64,000 nt of DNA from Mariannaea sp. PMI_226 (lineage: Eukaryota > Ascomycota > Sordariomycetes > Hypocreales > Nectriaceae), in the NCBI GenBank assembly GCA_024336345.1, contig JANFOG010000005.1, positions 1,984,001 to 2,048,000 of the forward strand. The letters run 5' to 3'. The translations under genes were made by a program, and so were the position numbers. Shown here piece by piece: positions 1 to 11,778 of this stretch (the first letter of the stretch is position 1; every line of letters starts with the position of its first letter). The notes below the pieces were generated by a model, which was not told the origin of the DNA, made no database searches, and saw nothing but the letters and a program-made list of their open reading frames with translations.

Positions 1-885
1 AAGGCCCTAAGGATAAATTTATTAACATCGGCCTGGTGTCGGATGCCGTTTTGGGGATGCATTGGGTAGCCCCAAGCTTCGCCTTTAAGGAGGACGACCC
101 CCCTGCAGAAGACCTTCTTTCTGCTAGATTGCGAGCCAAGTACTGGGGTGCACAAGTAATCACTTATCGACCGTTTATTCGACAGATTCTACACTTTTCG
201 CACTCAATCAAGAATCATCCATCGAGTCCCAACTTTCCTATCATGGGTTCCGAGTTCCGCCACGATGTAATTGTTCCTACGATTCATCCCAAAACGAGGA
301 CGCACAACGACATTGACCCTGAGGTAATTGACTTGGCCAGAAGGGGAATCAAGGCTCTTATCGAGAGCACTCGGGCTTTCCACCGCCTTGGCCACGAGCG
401 ACCGATTATTACCAATGTCTTTGGTACAGCACATGCGTAAGTCGATGGGAAGCACTCTGGTTGAATAGCGTATACTGATATCAAACAGCCAGTGGGGAAA
501 TGTATTAGTTCTTTCGGCGGCCTTTAAGGATCCGGTCCTCCATAAATTTGTCAATGAAGATCTGTTGCAGGTTCTTTTGACCAAGACGATATCCTTTTTG
601 CGGCAGTCTGCTACAATGAGCAGTTCCCTCAGGATTGACATGCATATCCTCGAAGGCGTCCAAAGAGACCTTTTCCCAATCAACGACCCAAGAGCTGGTT
701 CAAGCTTCTCAAGCTCCAGTGCGCCGGGATATCACACCCCAAGGCCTATCCCAATGGCAGCACCACCACCAATGTCTCATCCGGTAAACGACCAGCTCTC
801 ACGGACACCAGTGCTTCACCATGACCAGCCTCACGCACGAACACCATTGGCTCATCATATGACAATGGCGCCGCACGGGCAGTGA
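1..885 (+). CDS. C-terminal part of a fungal-specific (Zn2Cys6-type) transcription factor, 5' end outside the window
   Basis: Two exons are visible: the frame is open from the window edge to 436, an intron runs 437-488 (GTAAGT donor, ACAG acceptor), and the last exon runs 489-885 with stop TGA. The first exon contains the stretch ARLRAKYWGAQVITYRPFI, typical of the fungal-specific transcription factor domain (PF04082-type middle homology region) in Zn(II)2Cys6 regulators. The last about 60 residues are rich in Ser, Pro, His and Met and look disordered. The DNA-binding cluster would lie upstream, outside the window, so target and role cannot be inferred. The family call rests on the conserved helical motif and general architecture; the exon join is supported by frame continuity through a split Ala codon. 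Confidence 0.75.
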
Positions 886-3136
886 CGACAGCCTGAATTA
901 GCTCTCACCATCTATGTCGGCAAAACACGATGTTGAAAGTTTCTTTCCTACCATCTAATCATTTATGATCATGGCGTTTGGATAAATGGACCAGCTGGAT
1001 TGAATGTCGGATCCAGTTGGTGGTTTTTTTTTTCAGTAAGAAAACAGAGTGACGTGGACTTGATAACGATGATGCATCCCAGGAGCCACGTCCTCTATGA
1101 ATAGAGCCAAATACGCTTGCTGCACTTCTTTTCTTTCCTTTTTCCCCCCACTACGATGGGCAGCAACTATTTTGTGTGGCAAAGCCAACCGAATCCGCAC
1201 CGCCGACTCAAAGACAAACGGTCACGATTTGACTTAGTTGCCTTGACTATTATCTCATTAGCGATGGCGCGTGGCAGAATCAATTTCCCTTTAGGTGCAA
1301 ACCCCGATACTCGGTAATCCCCGCTGGTTTATGCAAATTCATAAAACCATGGTTATTTTAGAGAGGGATATACAGTAATTTTTTTCTTTTCTTATTTTAT
1401 TGTACAGGTTGCATAGGCCGGCATTTGTGATGGATTTTTTTGTCATGGACTTAGCAGTATACTTGCTCGTATTGTGAGGAGGATTCAGAGCGGCGGACAA
1501 GTTTTTTCTTTTTTAAAAATACCAATACCCTAGTGGTGGTGGACATATCTTGGATAGCGTTATTGAAAGGATTTACTCTTTGCATCTTCAACACATTTAT
1601 TTTACCAACGAAGCGGATGAGTTGCTCCATTGACTTGGATATTGGCGGGTGAGCAAGGTAGTGAATAGGAGAATCGATCAAGATTGGATGAAACTGAACC
1701 TCAAAATCCCCTTCGCCCTTAATGTGTGATACTGATATTGTTGGATGATATTGATACGGAGGGCAGGTAGTAGTGCCTCTCAAGTAGAGAGTGAACCTCA
1801 TCATGCTCACATCACTAGGATTCGTGTGGAACAACAACTACAAGGGGTTTTATTATAGACCATGCCGTTCATAGTAACTATCTAATAATGATTAGATGAA
1901 GGAACCAAACAAGCATGCAATAAACCATGCTGTGATAAAAGAAGTGTCCAAGAGGAGGAGCCCAGCTAGGCAGCAGTCAAACGAACCATGTCTGGTCAGT
2001 GGTAGCAGCCCCGCAAAGACCTTCGAATATCTATCTATACCTTGGGGTATTACAACACATTTCCGCACATGAATGATGGATAAACTGAATAGAAGCATGC
2101 TCAGGGTGTGAAGCCCGTTGCATTGCCCTGTGCTTGTCGATCCAGCCCTCCCCCCAAAATCCTTCCCCCTTTCGATCCCTTGCCCTTGCAGGATCATCGA
2201 TGACACCACTTCGGCTCCTTGCTGACTGCCCTACGGCCAGTGCTTTGGGCATTGTGCAGAATCTCCGATGGGAAACGGAAAAATAAGAAAAGACAAGAAA
2301 CCTGGGAATAGGCTTTAAACCCGTGCCGTCAAGCTAGACAGGGGACCAGAACCCCCGGAGGAAGAGGGGGACGGACGGGCGGGGGAGGAGGGTGTTGATT
2401 GTGGAAAAAGCATTGGCCATTTCGGTTGGAAAGTTTTGAGGAACAACATCATCCCACCTCATTCTAGAAAGCATCTTCCACACCCCCGGCCCTCTCCGCC
2501 AAAGATACAAGGGGGAGATCTGTGCTTTTTTTTTTTTAACCTATTAACCCTTGAGAGAGCAAACCGGGATTAAAGGGGGCGTGTGTATGTGTGTTTGCCA
2601 CGTAGGATGTACGGCTCTGCGGATGCGAGAGAAGCTTGGCCTGGGAGTTGCGGAGCCGACGGTTAAAAAAAAAAAAAAGAGAGAGAGATGACTCGAGATA
2701 GGGGACGGGGTTTTTGTCAGCGAAGATGGCAAGGTTCTCAGGAGTCGGATACGGGAAAGGTTTGACGGAGGTATCAGGATTGGTGATGGGGTGAGGCGAG
2801 AAAAGGGGCGGGAGAGTATTGGATGGCATTTAGAAGTAGTTATTAGCTTAGAAGAAGACGAAGATGAAAAGAAAAGTAATGTGGTGGGTATGTTTGAACA
2901 AGTGATTGGTGATGGATACAATAATTCCATGTCATCAATTGACGTGAGGACGTCTCAGTCAGTATAGCTGTTGGGACGGTCTGGTTGAGATATGTGAGGT
3001 CCCATTCCTAGTTGCTAAGTGCTCTCATATCCAAAATATCAACCATATCACGCCCATTCCTTCTTAAAATCCGAGTCGAAGGTCTCTTCTAGCATGACGA
3101 ATGCCTTGAGGACATTCATCAGTTCAACCGTCCTGT
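886..3136. other. intergenic region, no supported gene
   Basis: There is no recognisable gene. It holds AT-rich and homopolymer patches (T run near 1024-1033, T run 2525-2536, A run 2665-2678), a G/A-rich stretch around 2340-2400 and scattered short open frames. One open frame at 1451-1837 on the minus strand is listed separately. The right edge is the end of the decayed gene. Confidence 0.6.
1451..1837 (-). CDS. orphan open reading frame, 128 aa, doubtful
   Basis: A single open frame of 128 codons with an ATG start. The first about 95 residues have a composition like a real protein (mixed hydrophobic and charged, several Pro and Tyr), while the last 25 are basic and low-complexity (RVLVFLKKKKLVRR) and may be read-through of intron or 3' UTR. 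I recognise no domain. It lies about 1.3 kb beyond the end of the decayed gene on the same strand, so it may be another fragment of degraded coding DNA and not a working gene. No splice-supported extension was found upstream. Confidence 0.2.
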   Translation of the reverse strand: MLFHTNPSDVSMMRFTLYLRGTTTCPPYQYHPTISVSHIKGEGDFEVQFHPILIDSPIHYLAHPPISKSMEQLIRFVGKINVLKMQRVNPFNNAIQDMSTTTRVLVFLKKKKLVRRSESSSQYEQVYC

Positions 3137-5660
3137 TATGCAAATGATGATGGAGGCACAGGCTGCTCCTTCTCCTCTCCAGTCGCCTCTTCACCAGTGG
3201 CCGAGTTCTCAATTCTATCCTCGCCGCTGTCCAAGATCTGTGACTTGCACTTTTGCTTCTTCTCCTTCTTCTCCCTGGGCATGTAATTAGTGCCGGACTG
3301 TGCCTCAGAGGGGGGGGAGCTATCCTTTCACTTTCCCCAACGGCTCCCGTGTTGTTTTCATCATCAGTGTCCTCTTTCTAGTATTCAGATTCTTCCCTAC
3401 CATAATCGCCGTCGCCATGGACATCTGTATCCGGGCTAACAGCTATACTAAAATGGTCCTTCGGACTAGGAAGAGATTGTATCGAGTATGAGAGAAAAGT
3501 TTTTGAGATGGAAACACACTTCCCCCCTCTGGATGCGGTTTTTCACCAAAACTGCCATGCCCCCTATGCTTCTAGAAGTCTAGGAGGGTACGCCTTGGCC
3601 CCCGAGTCTAAATCATGCGGCCAGTTTGGAAGATAGGGGATCGCTGATTCTTCCAGAAAGACACCTCCTCGGCCGGTCGAGCAGAGCTCGTCTATAGATT
3701 TAAAGTCATCTCTAAACCCGGATAAGGCTATGAAAAGAGATCGAGTGGTCGTTGGCGTGCGTTCGAGGATGTCCGAAGAGGCCGCCTCGATGGGGCTTTA
3801 ACTCTGAACGTGACGATTTAATAGCGGTCTGAGTGAAGGGCATTGTACAACCGGGCTTATTAACCATGTGTTGGTTGATGTAGGAATGGACGTCATCCTC
3901 AAAGATCAATAGCGTCTCATCGTTATGCTGAATGAGTATCTGCTCAACCTCCTTTGGCATAGGTGCAAGGAACACAATGGAAGAGCCTCTAGGGTCTCTC
4001 CCTGGATTTTGCTTCCTACCGTGGACTGGAATCCTCTTGAACAGGTAGCCTAGTACAAGAAAAATTTCAGGTAAGACCTTCTAAGGGACCTTGTCGATGT
4101 CGGCGCATAGCTTGTGGAAGTAGCCTCCGCACAAAAGGGAGTGAAAGGCAAAAATGGCATTCCCCGTAACGTACAGGCGACTGACCAGTTTTGCAAATTG
4201 GATGGGTGTGCCCTGAGCAGAAAGGAGGCTCTGTCATCTGAGAGATTCGATTGCAAAGCGCAAATGGTGCTTCATAGACATCTCCACGTCTGGGCCACCT
4301 GGGTAAAGGCGAGTTTGTGGCATGAGGGCATTCGCGGCATTCAAGGCGAAGTGAGAGTTGCTCGTTGCGTGCAGGAGGTTGACGAGGCAGAGGATTAAGG
4401 TCGTGGGGATGGGGAAATGGCTGCTAAGGCCGGGGAGTCGCAAGGACTTGATCTCGTGCGCATGAGACTGTGATGCCGTTGAAGACGATATTGCCGAGGA
4501 GATCAAAGCCTCGTCTCCCAGCACAGCTGGAGGCTTGGTGGTAGTTCTCAGCTGTAAGATAGACAGAGTCTTCGCTGAACACAACCGTCTTGTGAACGAA
4601 AGAAAAAATGGCAGCTTCCGGGAGGGCTAGGGCATCCGTAGATATCTGCATACATCTCCAACTGCTTTTCGAACTTCGGGTATAGAAACCCCGGACTGGG
4701 CAACCTCCTGTAATATGTGCCATATTATTGTGATTAGGAAAAGGTCCAGCACATATAATTTAGCTCTTTGGATGAAATGCCATATGATGGTTATTCTTTC
4801 TTCATCCCGAACAAACCTTGAGGAGATATTTCGTCGACTTTCTTTGCGGGTTTCCAACCCGATCCTGTTCAATTTGTAACAGAGATATAAATGAATCTCT
4901 GACCAAAGTAGTTAATTGTGGTTCTTCGATCTGGTCCACAGAGACTTGGTGACTTTCATATATCGGCTAACGAGGTTCGGATCCTTCTTGAACTGGGCAA
5001 AAGTCTGAGCCCAGAATCGAATAATATCGTGCTGTTTGCCTTCGGCCTTTTGCTTCTGGATCTCCGCAGCTGATTTCCTGGTATCCTCCGTTCCTGCTTT
5101 TGTGTCAAAGTGTTTCTTGGAGTTATTGAGATCTCCTCCCACCCGATTAAGAGCCTTCTCCCTATTGCCAGAAAGCGCTTGAAACGGCTGCGTTGAAGTC
5201 ATCAAGTCCGTAGGGCATATTGCCGGCGGCCAGGGTTTCTTCCCACGATTGTTGAGCTTCATTGACGACACCACTGTGAACCGGCAGCTGGTCTCGGAGT
5301 CTCTTCAACATGAATGAGAAGATACGCCTATTGATCAAGTTGAAGAAATCCCAAGAGAAATCGCTGAACTCTTCTGCGTCGTAGATTGTGATAACAGCCT
5401 GGCATTTTTCTTTCAGAGAACTGTCGAAGTAAATCAGTATCTGTCCGAGCGCATGGGATTTTTTTTTACATCTTCGCTCTTGAAGAATGCGTACTCGTAA
5501 GGCAGCTGTGCGCAGAAGCAGTCCAAAGACCCGTTCGAGACCTATCTGATCACCATTTTGGATGATATTGGTACGTTGATTGTGACAGAAAAGCAACAGT
5601 AGTCCATTCGCTAGATGTGAAGATTCTGGACGGCTTTGACTTGAAGGCTTTTTGTTGATG
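3137..5660 (-). pseudogene. decayed large protein-coding gene with multiple frameshifts and stops
   Basis: On the minus strand, protein-like sequence continues from about 5660 to a plausible natural stop at 3137-3139, but it jumps between the three frames and is broken by stops. Readable blocks are roughly 5640-5162, 5215-4912, 4890-4627, 4643-4424, 4500-4234, 4245-4085, 4040-3712, 3738-3556 and 3500-3137. At several junctions (near 5200 and 4480) the two frames overlap directly, so an intron cannot explain the shift. The blocks look like one ordinary protein: hydrophobic and alpha-helical segments such as DFSWDFFNLINRR and IVFNGITV, then an acidic and Lys/Glu-rich tail ending PPSSFA. Total coding potential exceeds 750 residues. 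I do not recognise the family. It is most simply a unitary pseudogene or an old gene relic; base composition is not AT-skewed, so heavy RIP is unlikely. Confidence 0.55.
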
Positions 5661-6427
5661 GTCGCTTAAGTTGCCAGGTTTGCTGGTACAACATCCCTAC
5701 ATTCGAGGCACTCAACGGCCAGCAGAGTTGAGGGCATGCATATCTATTCATGAATTGGGAATCCAGAATGGTTCAAGGAAGAAAGCAAGTGTGGCATCGA
5801 ATGCACAGAGCTGTTTTGGCATAGTACTCGTTTTTATTTTTATGTTGTTTGTTTGTTTTATCTGTCTATAGCTCTTCTTATTTGTTTGCCATGGCTCATT
5901 GGGGGAGGTTTCTATCATGAATACCGCCATTGCATACCAGTTCCTCCAGAGGGGAGTAACAAGTCTGCGCTACCTCAAAGTAGACATGATCCGTGACACG
6001 ATGAGGATTTCTCCTCCTGCCAAAAGGCCTCGTGTGCGAAGCCTGGATCTGTCTGTCTAAGAGGAGCAGTTGGCGCGTCACAACAAGCGCAAGGGGTCCA
6101 GTCATGAGCCAAACAAACAAACATATTAGCCGCCTATGAGACAAATCCTTCTGTTGGTTACAAGACCCCTTCACCTCATCCAAATCCTGTGCGAGCCAGT
6201 CTTGCCGTCAGTGATGCGCCATGCAAGAAAGAGTAGGTATGCATATGGATGGATAATTACATCCATATCCTCGTACTAAGACACCAGTTTTTTCTTTTCT
6301 TCTGTGCAAAATCCGCCTTTAACGCCACCGCAATGAAATTAACCCAGACCCCGGCCCTCTCCAGGGAATATACAATTCGCCATTATCCGTCCACCGTTGA
6401 CGTCGTCCATCGGAGTTTGATATTGAT
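5661..6427. other. intergenic region between decayed gene and UTP15 3' end
   Basis: No gene is supported. Short open frames exist on both strands (for example 5896-6183 minus) without recognisable motifs. The stretch from about 6250 to 6427 should contain the UTP15 3' UTR. A T/G-rich patch lies near 5826-5870. Confidence 0.5.
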
Positions 6428-8014
6428 TCACAGGATCCCAACAATCAGGCTTTCAAGCATACCACCGGTCTGACACGCAATCTGGGCCCTCTCCACCTCG
6501 ACCTTGACTCTGCGGTGCAGAGTCCTGAAGCCTTCGTGCACCTCTGCCGACCCACCGACGAGCTCGCTGTACAAGTCCAATAGATGCAAGCCAACCTCGA
6601 CGCAGACACTGACATATCTCGGGTCGCAGATGTGTCCGCATACCCATTTCAGGACCGGCTGTACGGAAATCTCATCTCGCGTTTCTAACGCATCTCGCAG
6701 CGCACTGCGGTGGCGGAGGGCCAAGAGGAGAGTGAGCACATTGAGGGGTGAGTGGTCTGGCGCATGGTTGTCTAGAACTTGGTCAAGCGCACGCGCGTAT
6801 CGACCATGGCGCAGGTCGGCCTGCCACGGTCGCTCCTTTTTCTTGGACGCACGAGGCTCGTTCGCGATAACTACGTCAGCCCCCTCACCAATTAGGTCAA
6901 GGCGTTTGGAGGCTGCAACCCTTCGCTTTCGCTTGTTCTTCTTGCCATCGTGTGACTCGATCGTGCCGGCGACCAGGGCAGCCATTTCCTTCTCACGCTC
7001 GGCTTCTCGGTGGGCTTCGATACTAGTGAGACGAGTGCGAACGCTCAAGACACCAGACTGCATGCCGACGGCAAGGTGACGATCGCTAGATTCGGCGTCA
7101 TCGCTTGACGGGATGACCTTGACAGATAGGACTGGAGATTGGTACTTTGTGCTGGAGACAACATTCCAGCCAGTGGTCTCGAAGACCTTGACGTGACCCT
7201 CCAGACCACCACTCACGAGTCGACGGCCATTGGAGGCTAGACTGAGTGACGTGACGGTCTTCTGGTGGTTGGTAATCATTTGGAGGGGTCGGGCAGCAAT
7301 CAGGTCGAGAACACTGATAGAGTTGTCTGACGCCGCCAAGACTGTAGTTCCTGAGGGCATTGACAACACATCCTCAATGGGTGCGGAATGCTTGAAGGTC
7401 ATGACGGCCGTTTTGCTTCCTGTTCTAGGATCCCAGAGCTTTACCGTGGAATCGTAACTTCCAGAGATGATCATGTTGGACATGGTTCCCGGCATGAAGT
7501 TTGCTGACCGCACGTAATCGTTATGGCCGACAAACGTGGTAATAGGGTCATTGCTAGGGAGATCCCACAAACGCACCGTCTTATCATCGCTCGCACTGAG
7601 TAGGGTGGTGAGTTCAGTCGGTGAGAACTTTGTTGTCCAGACAGGCTGCTTGTGCGTAGTCCACGTCTTGAGGATGGCCCTAGAGTTGACGTCAAAAACC
7701 TGCATCTTTCCCGTGTCATCACCAGCCACAAGGACACGGCCATCCTTTCTAATCTCTCCACTGCGCGCAACATCGCCGAAACGCGTAATGGTCTTGAGAA
7801 GCTTTCTAGTCCGATTCGAGTAGATCTGAATACGAGTTCCTGTGGTAATGGCAAAGGAGTCGCTGTTGGAAGAGATGTGGACGACAGGGTACGAGGTTGG
7901 AGAGGTGATGAGTAGCTGGTTCTTGAATGATCTCCAGTAGCGCTGCTCAGCGGTGACCGGCGACGGACCCGAGGGCAGCTTAACCAGTGGGAGAGGGCCC
8001 ACCTGAGCTGCCAT
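6428..8014 (-). CDS. utp15: U3 snoRNP component Utp15 (SSU processome, t-UTP/UtpA subcomplex)
   Basis: Intronless, 528 aa, the usual Utp15 length. Utp15 is a WD40 protein of the UtpA/t-UTP subcomplex that binds nascent pre-rRNA in the nucleolus and is needed for 18S rRNA processing and efficient rDNA transcription. Visible features: an N-terminal segment with LPSGPSPVTAEQRYWRSFKN, characteristic of the family; WD repeats over about residues 40-310 with typical signatures such as LLSASDDKTVRLWD and IISGSYDSTVKLWDPRTG; a basic linker (KKNKRKRRVAASKR) that could be a nucleolar signal; and a C-terminal helical UTP15_C domain over about 370-520 (ALDQVLDNHAPDHSPLNVLT). The start chosen is the first ATG before the conserved N terminus. 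UTP25, another SSU-processome factor, lies at the far end of the window. Confidence 0.95.
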   Translation of the reverse strand: MAAQVGPLPLVKLPSGPSPVTAEQRYWRSFKNQLLITSPTSYPVVHISSNSDSFAITTGTRIQIYSNRTRKLLKTITRFGDVARSGEIRKDGRVLVAGDDTGKMQVFDVNSRAILKTWTTHKQPVWTTKFSPTELTTLLSASDDKTVRLWDLPSNDPITTFVGHNDYVRSANFMPGTMSNMIISGSYDSTVKLWDPRTGSKTAVMTFKHSAPIEDVLSMPSGTTVLAASDNSISVLDLIAARPLQMITNHQKTVTSLSLASNGRRLVSGGLEGHVKVFETTGWNVVSSTKYQSPVLSVKVIPSSDDAESSDRHLAVGMQSGVLSVRTRLTSIEAHREAEREKEMAALVAGTIESHDGKKNKRKRRVAASKRLDLIGEGADVVIANEPRASKKKERPWQADLRHGRYARALDQVLDNHAPDHSPLNVLTLLLALRHRSALRDALETRDEISVQPVLKWVCGHICDPRYVSVCVEVGLHLLDLYSELVGGSAEVHEGFRTLHRRVKVEVERAQIACQTGGMLESLIVGIL

Positions 8015-8730
8015 TGTTGGTTCTGGTCCTTGTGCGAATGGTGCTACTGCTGGTGATGTTGAGTGAGCGGCTCTCGTGGTGGTTTCGACTTGGTCTTTCT
8101 AGGATCAATGGCCGCTGCTGTGATTATTTTTTTTCTTGCGATAAGATTAGAAGATTAGAATGGATAGGCTGGTAGCGGAAGACTACCGCGGGGCATGCGA
8201 TTAGCCCTTTTTGGTTTAGTGCAAATATGGGTGATACTCTGTGTACGTACTGCCACCGCGCAGCTTCGCCTTAGAGGTAAGGTATCTAAGTGTCAAAACA
8301 ATCTCCCTATATATGGAAATAGACGACCTCTGCCTTACGACAAGAGATGTTCGTCTTTTGCTACGACGGCAAAGACGAAATAATTGGCAGAGCCTCTTCT
8401 TAGTAACCCTCCAGATTTGTACATGCCTTCTAAGGACCGTACGAATGCTATCCAGATATCAATAACTGCGTTGAATACCAAGGAAGCAATGGATGAATGA
8501 CACAACTCGAACACAAAAGAAGTGAAATAATAGGTTTTGGATTATAGAAAAAGATGTACTCTTTGGGGTAATGCTCGATCTTATCTATCCAGATGCAGAA
8601 AACCTTTCCATATGATTATGATACAATGAAATTCTTATCCGTGTCGTCTTGCTAGTAACGCCGTAAATCAAATCCGTATCGTCGTTCGTTTAATATACAT
8701 TACATCCTCTTCTCTCGTTGCTTCGTTTCT
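8015..8730. other. UTP15 upstream region and 3' region of the C2-domain gene
   Basis: 716 bp between two minus-strand genes. The first 150-200 bp next to 8014 should be the UTP15 promoter and leader. The rest includes the 3' UTR of the Inn1-type gene. No further gene is supported. Confidence 0.5.
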
Positions 8731-11700
8731 TTAGTAGCCGCCTCTACGTCGTGATCTTCCAGATCCAATGTCGATCCTCTGCATCTCTTGCATCAATGCC
8801 AGCTCATTACCACCACCGTTGGCCCCGCTCATGAGCGGGAGTGGCACCTTGGCTGGAATCGGAGGTCCAGAGGAGTATTGGGGCGCTCGGTTCTCATTCT
8901 GGTGATCCCAAGTGCTCGCCCGCGGCAAGCTCCGAGTCGGGGTCGTATTATATGAATTATGTCTATCTTGATAATTGTCTGGCGGAAGTGGAGCCAAAGG
9001 ACTGACTCCGGCGGGAGATGGTCCCGCAGAATTCGGGTTCCGTTTCTGCAAACGATTTCGGCCTGTGCTAACAGGTGTGCGAGGCTCCTCAGGCGCGTAA
9101 TAGGGGGAACTGGCCGCAGACATAGAGTGGCGGCCAGTGCGAGGAGTCCTGCGGCTGCTGGGTGGGAGGGGTTGGGCTCCCGTCAGAGCTGGCCGCGATC
9201 GGGGCTCGGGTGACGGCTCCTTTTGCTTCGTTTCTGGTTCTGGAGCCCAAGACTCGATAGGCAAATGGTCCGACGGGTCAATTTCTCTACCGTCATAAGT
9301 GATGATCTTATTGGAATCAGCACTGATACAATCCCCAGAGGTGCTGGAGACGAGGCTAGGGTTGAGCTCGTCGTAAGCGTCGGGTCCGAAAGGCACTCCA
9401 GATAGCCTCCTAGTATCATTTGGAGGAGGCGCGGGGCTCACAGACTTCCTGCGGATAACATGCTGAGGGTTGGGGCTAACGCTGGGGTTTCGAGGGTCAG
9501 GGCTCGTCCAAGGATTAGGTGAGACTTCCCTGCCTGTAGCCGCAAGTGGTTCTGATCCACCAGTGTAGGTTAGAGCACGTCGGTTATAGGGCTGGATAGC
9601 ATAGCTCTGGGAATTGTCAGGCGTTTCAGGGTAGGTCTGGTGAGACTCTGCCCGCGGACGGCCACGTGAAGGTGTTGAGACGCTTTGTGAGTGATGCCGG
9701 GGTCTGTCTCTACGATCACTGTAGATGCTATCTGTGACCTCTTGGGCAAGGACAGGGTCGAGGCCTGGGACAAGAGAGGCCGGCGTAACGGGCATTGAAT
9801 GACTGTTCGAGCTTTGGATGAGCCTGGTTTCCATCTCTGGTCTCTGGTTTGAGTGCTGGGTCTGGCTGCTCTGAGGGTGGTATGAGATTTGACCTGGGCT
9901 TCGAGAAATATCTCGGGAAAAGGAGCCATTGGCAGGAACAACCTGATAAGAGTTCATATCCTGTCCTGGGCTTCGGGAGTAGTCTCGGCTCCGGGTCTGC
10001 GACACGGGGACGATTTGATAGGGGTTCTGGTCATATCCAGGGCTCCGGCTATAATCCTGCCCTGGCGAAGTAAATTCTTGCCCTGAATGTCGGCGATAAT
10101 CCCGGTCGCGGGCTTGGGATATGGGCACGATTTGATAAGGATTATGCTCCTCATAACTATGCGAAGCAGGAGATGGCGAATACTCTTCAGGAAAAGGCGA
10201 TCCACCTGGCGAGCGGCTCAACTGAAGAGCTTTCGAGTTTGAATCGTCGAAGCACATTTCATCTTGCTGCTGCAATCTCGAAACGCTGTACCTGTGATTG
10301 TTCTGGTATGAACTTGGGGTTTCTGGTGCATCCTCAACCGTTGGCTGCAACGACAGTCGGTGATGTGGATCGTAATTCGCGTCATATGAGCTAGTTCTTG
10401 GCGAGGCATCATAGCTCTGAGGGGAACCTTGATTTGGGGAGGATGCGATATCATATCCTCGGAAAGTTGGTCGTCCTGGGTAGGTTGGCGTAGATAGCCG
10501 GTGTGCTTCATTCCGCAAGACGCCATGTCTCATCGGCGGCTGTGAGGACTTTGGTGGCGACGCATCGTAGCTACTCCTCAGCGCCAGTTCCTGACCTCCA
10601 CTATTGTGTCTAGATCGATGGGCCGGCGGCGGTGGGGGAGCGCGATCCATCTCGACCAGCGCATATTGCCTAGGATCTTCCATAGGTGGTGTATCATAGG
10701 CATCTAGTGGGGGTGCATGATAGCCCTGGTGATCTACCAGCTGATCCTGTGGATGAGCAGGATACTTTGGGCTGTTGTAATCAGGCTCATCGTGATGTCG
10801 CGTGGGAAGCTCCTGTGGAGGATTCATCGATCGGCGCGCACCTCGAGGTCGCTCACCACGCGTTGGAGTTGTGTATTCGTTGGGTGTGATTGCGTGGGGG
10901 GATTGGGAGTGGTGGTCCGCATGGCGGTTTCGGTGCGAGGGCGGTGTGCTGTATTCAACCGATTGCAGCGGGGATTGAATAGCAATATGACTTCCATGAG
11001 AGGGCTGCTGAGCATGCGCTCGAGGAGGAGGGGTGTTTTGTTCAGGGGTGGGAGGAAGCGCGGCTGGAGCGGCTGGAGACGCGGCTGGGAGTGCTGCTGG
11101 TTGTGCAGCTGGAGCTTGAGGCGCCTCACCCGTGACTGGATCAGACGGCAAAGGACGTCGTTTCACGGGAGTTCTCTGCTTGATGGAACCTTGTCCCTCG
11201 TCTGAAGTTGGTTGTTTAGACTTCATCGCCGCAGGTTTTTCCGGTTTAGGCCGCGAATCGTAGAATGTGATTTCTAGCCTGATCTCGCCAGCGTACTTCC
11301 CACGACAGGACAGCGTCTGCCAGACATCATTCTGGCCACCCCCCGGAATAATGATGGCTCTGAGATCGATCCATGACTCGCCGATTAAATCCGTCTTCTT
11401 GTCGTCGGTAAAAACAGAGATTTTGAGCTGGTAGTAATCGGGGCAGTCGTGGACAGGAAATCGCAGTTCTTGGTCCCTATAAATGACCATCAGATACAGT
11501 TCAACGAAGTGCCGAAACACCAGGGTAATGAGGCTGAGAACTTACCACTTGGGGGTTTGTCCACCGCGAATATCGGTCTTTGTCTTCTTCGCCTCCTTTC
11601 CGAGTCGTGCCGCACAATAAGGGTCCTGCTTCCCTATGGTTTTGCGGTTGGGCAGGTTCTTTGCCCTATCGACGATGGCAACGAGCGTTCCGATGATGGG

Positions 11701-11778
11701 CCCGTCAACCGACATGTCGGCAAAGATGCCTGCTGTATGCACGCCATTGAGGGGGTTTGACTTTGCTTTTGCCGACAT
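8731..11778 (-). CDS. fic1: Inn1/Fic1-type C2-domain cytokinesis protein
   Basis: Two exons, 11546-11778 and 8731-11476, with a 69-nt intron 11477-11545 (GTAAGT...TATAG) inside the C2 domain; joined product 992 aa. The N-terminal about 130 residues form a C2 domain (IIGTLVAIVDRAKNLPNRK, then GKQDPYCAARLG, then W-D-Q-E-L-R-F). The rest is a long disordered tail rich in Pro, Ser, Arg, Tyr and Gln, with PxxP motifs suited to SH3 partners. This is the architecture of Inn1 (budding yeast) and Fic1 (fission yeast), which act at the contractile ring and septum through SH3 proteins such as Cyk3 and Hof1/Cdc15. The tail carries imperfect repeats around NPYQIVPxSQ and RDYSRSPGQ. The filamentous-fungal form is far longer than the yeast ones; the ring/septum role here is inferred from the family. 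Confidence 0.85.
9940..10150 (-). repeat. imperfect NPYQIVP / RDYSRSPGQ tandem repeats in the C2-protein tail
   Basis: The coding sequence contains three adjacent degenerate copies of a unit of roughly 20-25 residues: NPYQIVPISQARDRDY, NPYQIVPVSQTRSRDY and NSYQVVPANGSFSRDI, the second and third preceded and followed by SRSPGQ-like segments. The DNA copies have diverged at many positions, so the repeat is old and is kept at the protein level. Confidence 0.8.

Noticed and set aside
2544..2930. 128-codon minus-strand frame rich in Ser, Leu and Phe
   Set aside because: It is a product of poly-purine/pyrimidine low-complexity DNA (poly-A and GA tracts).
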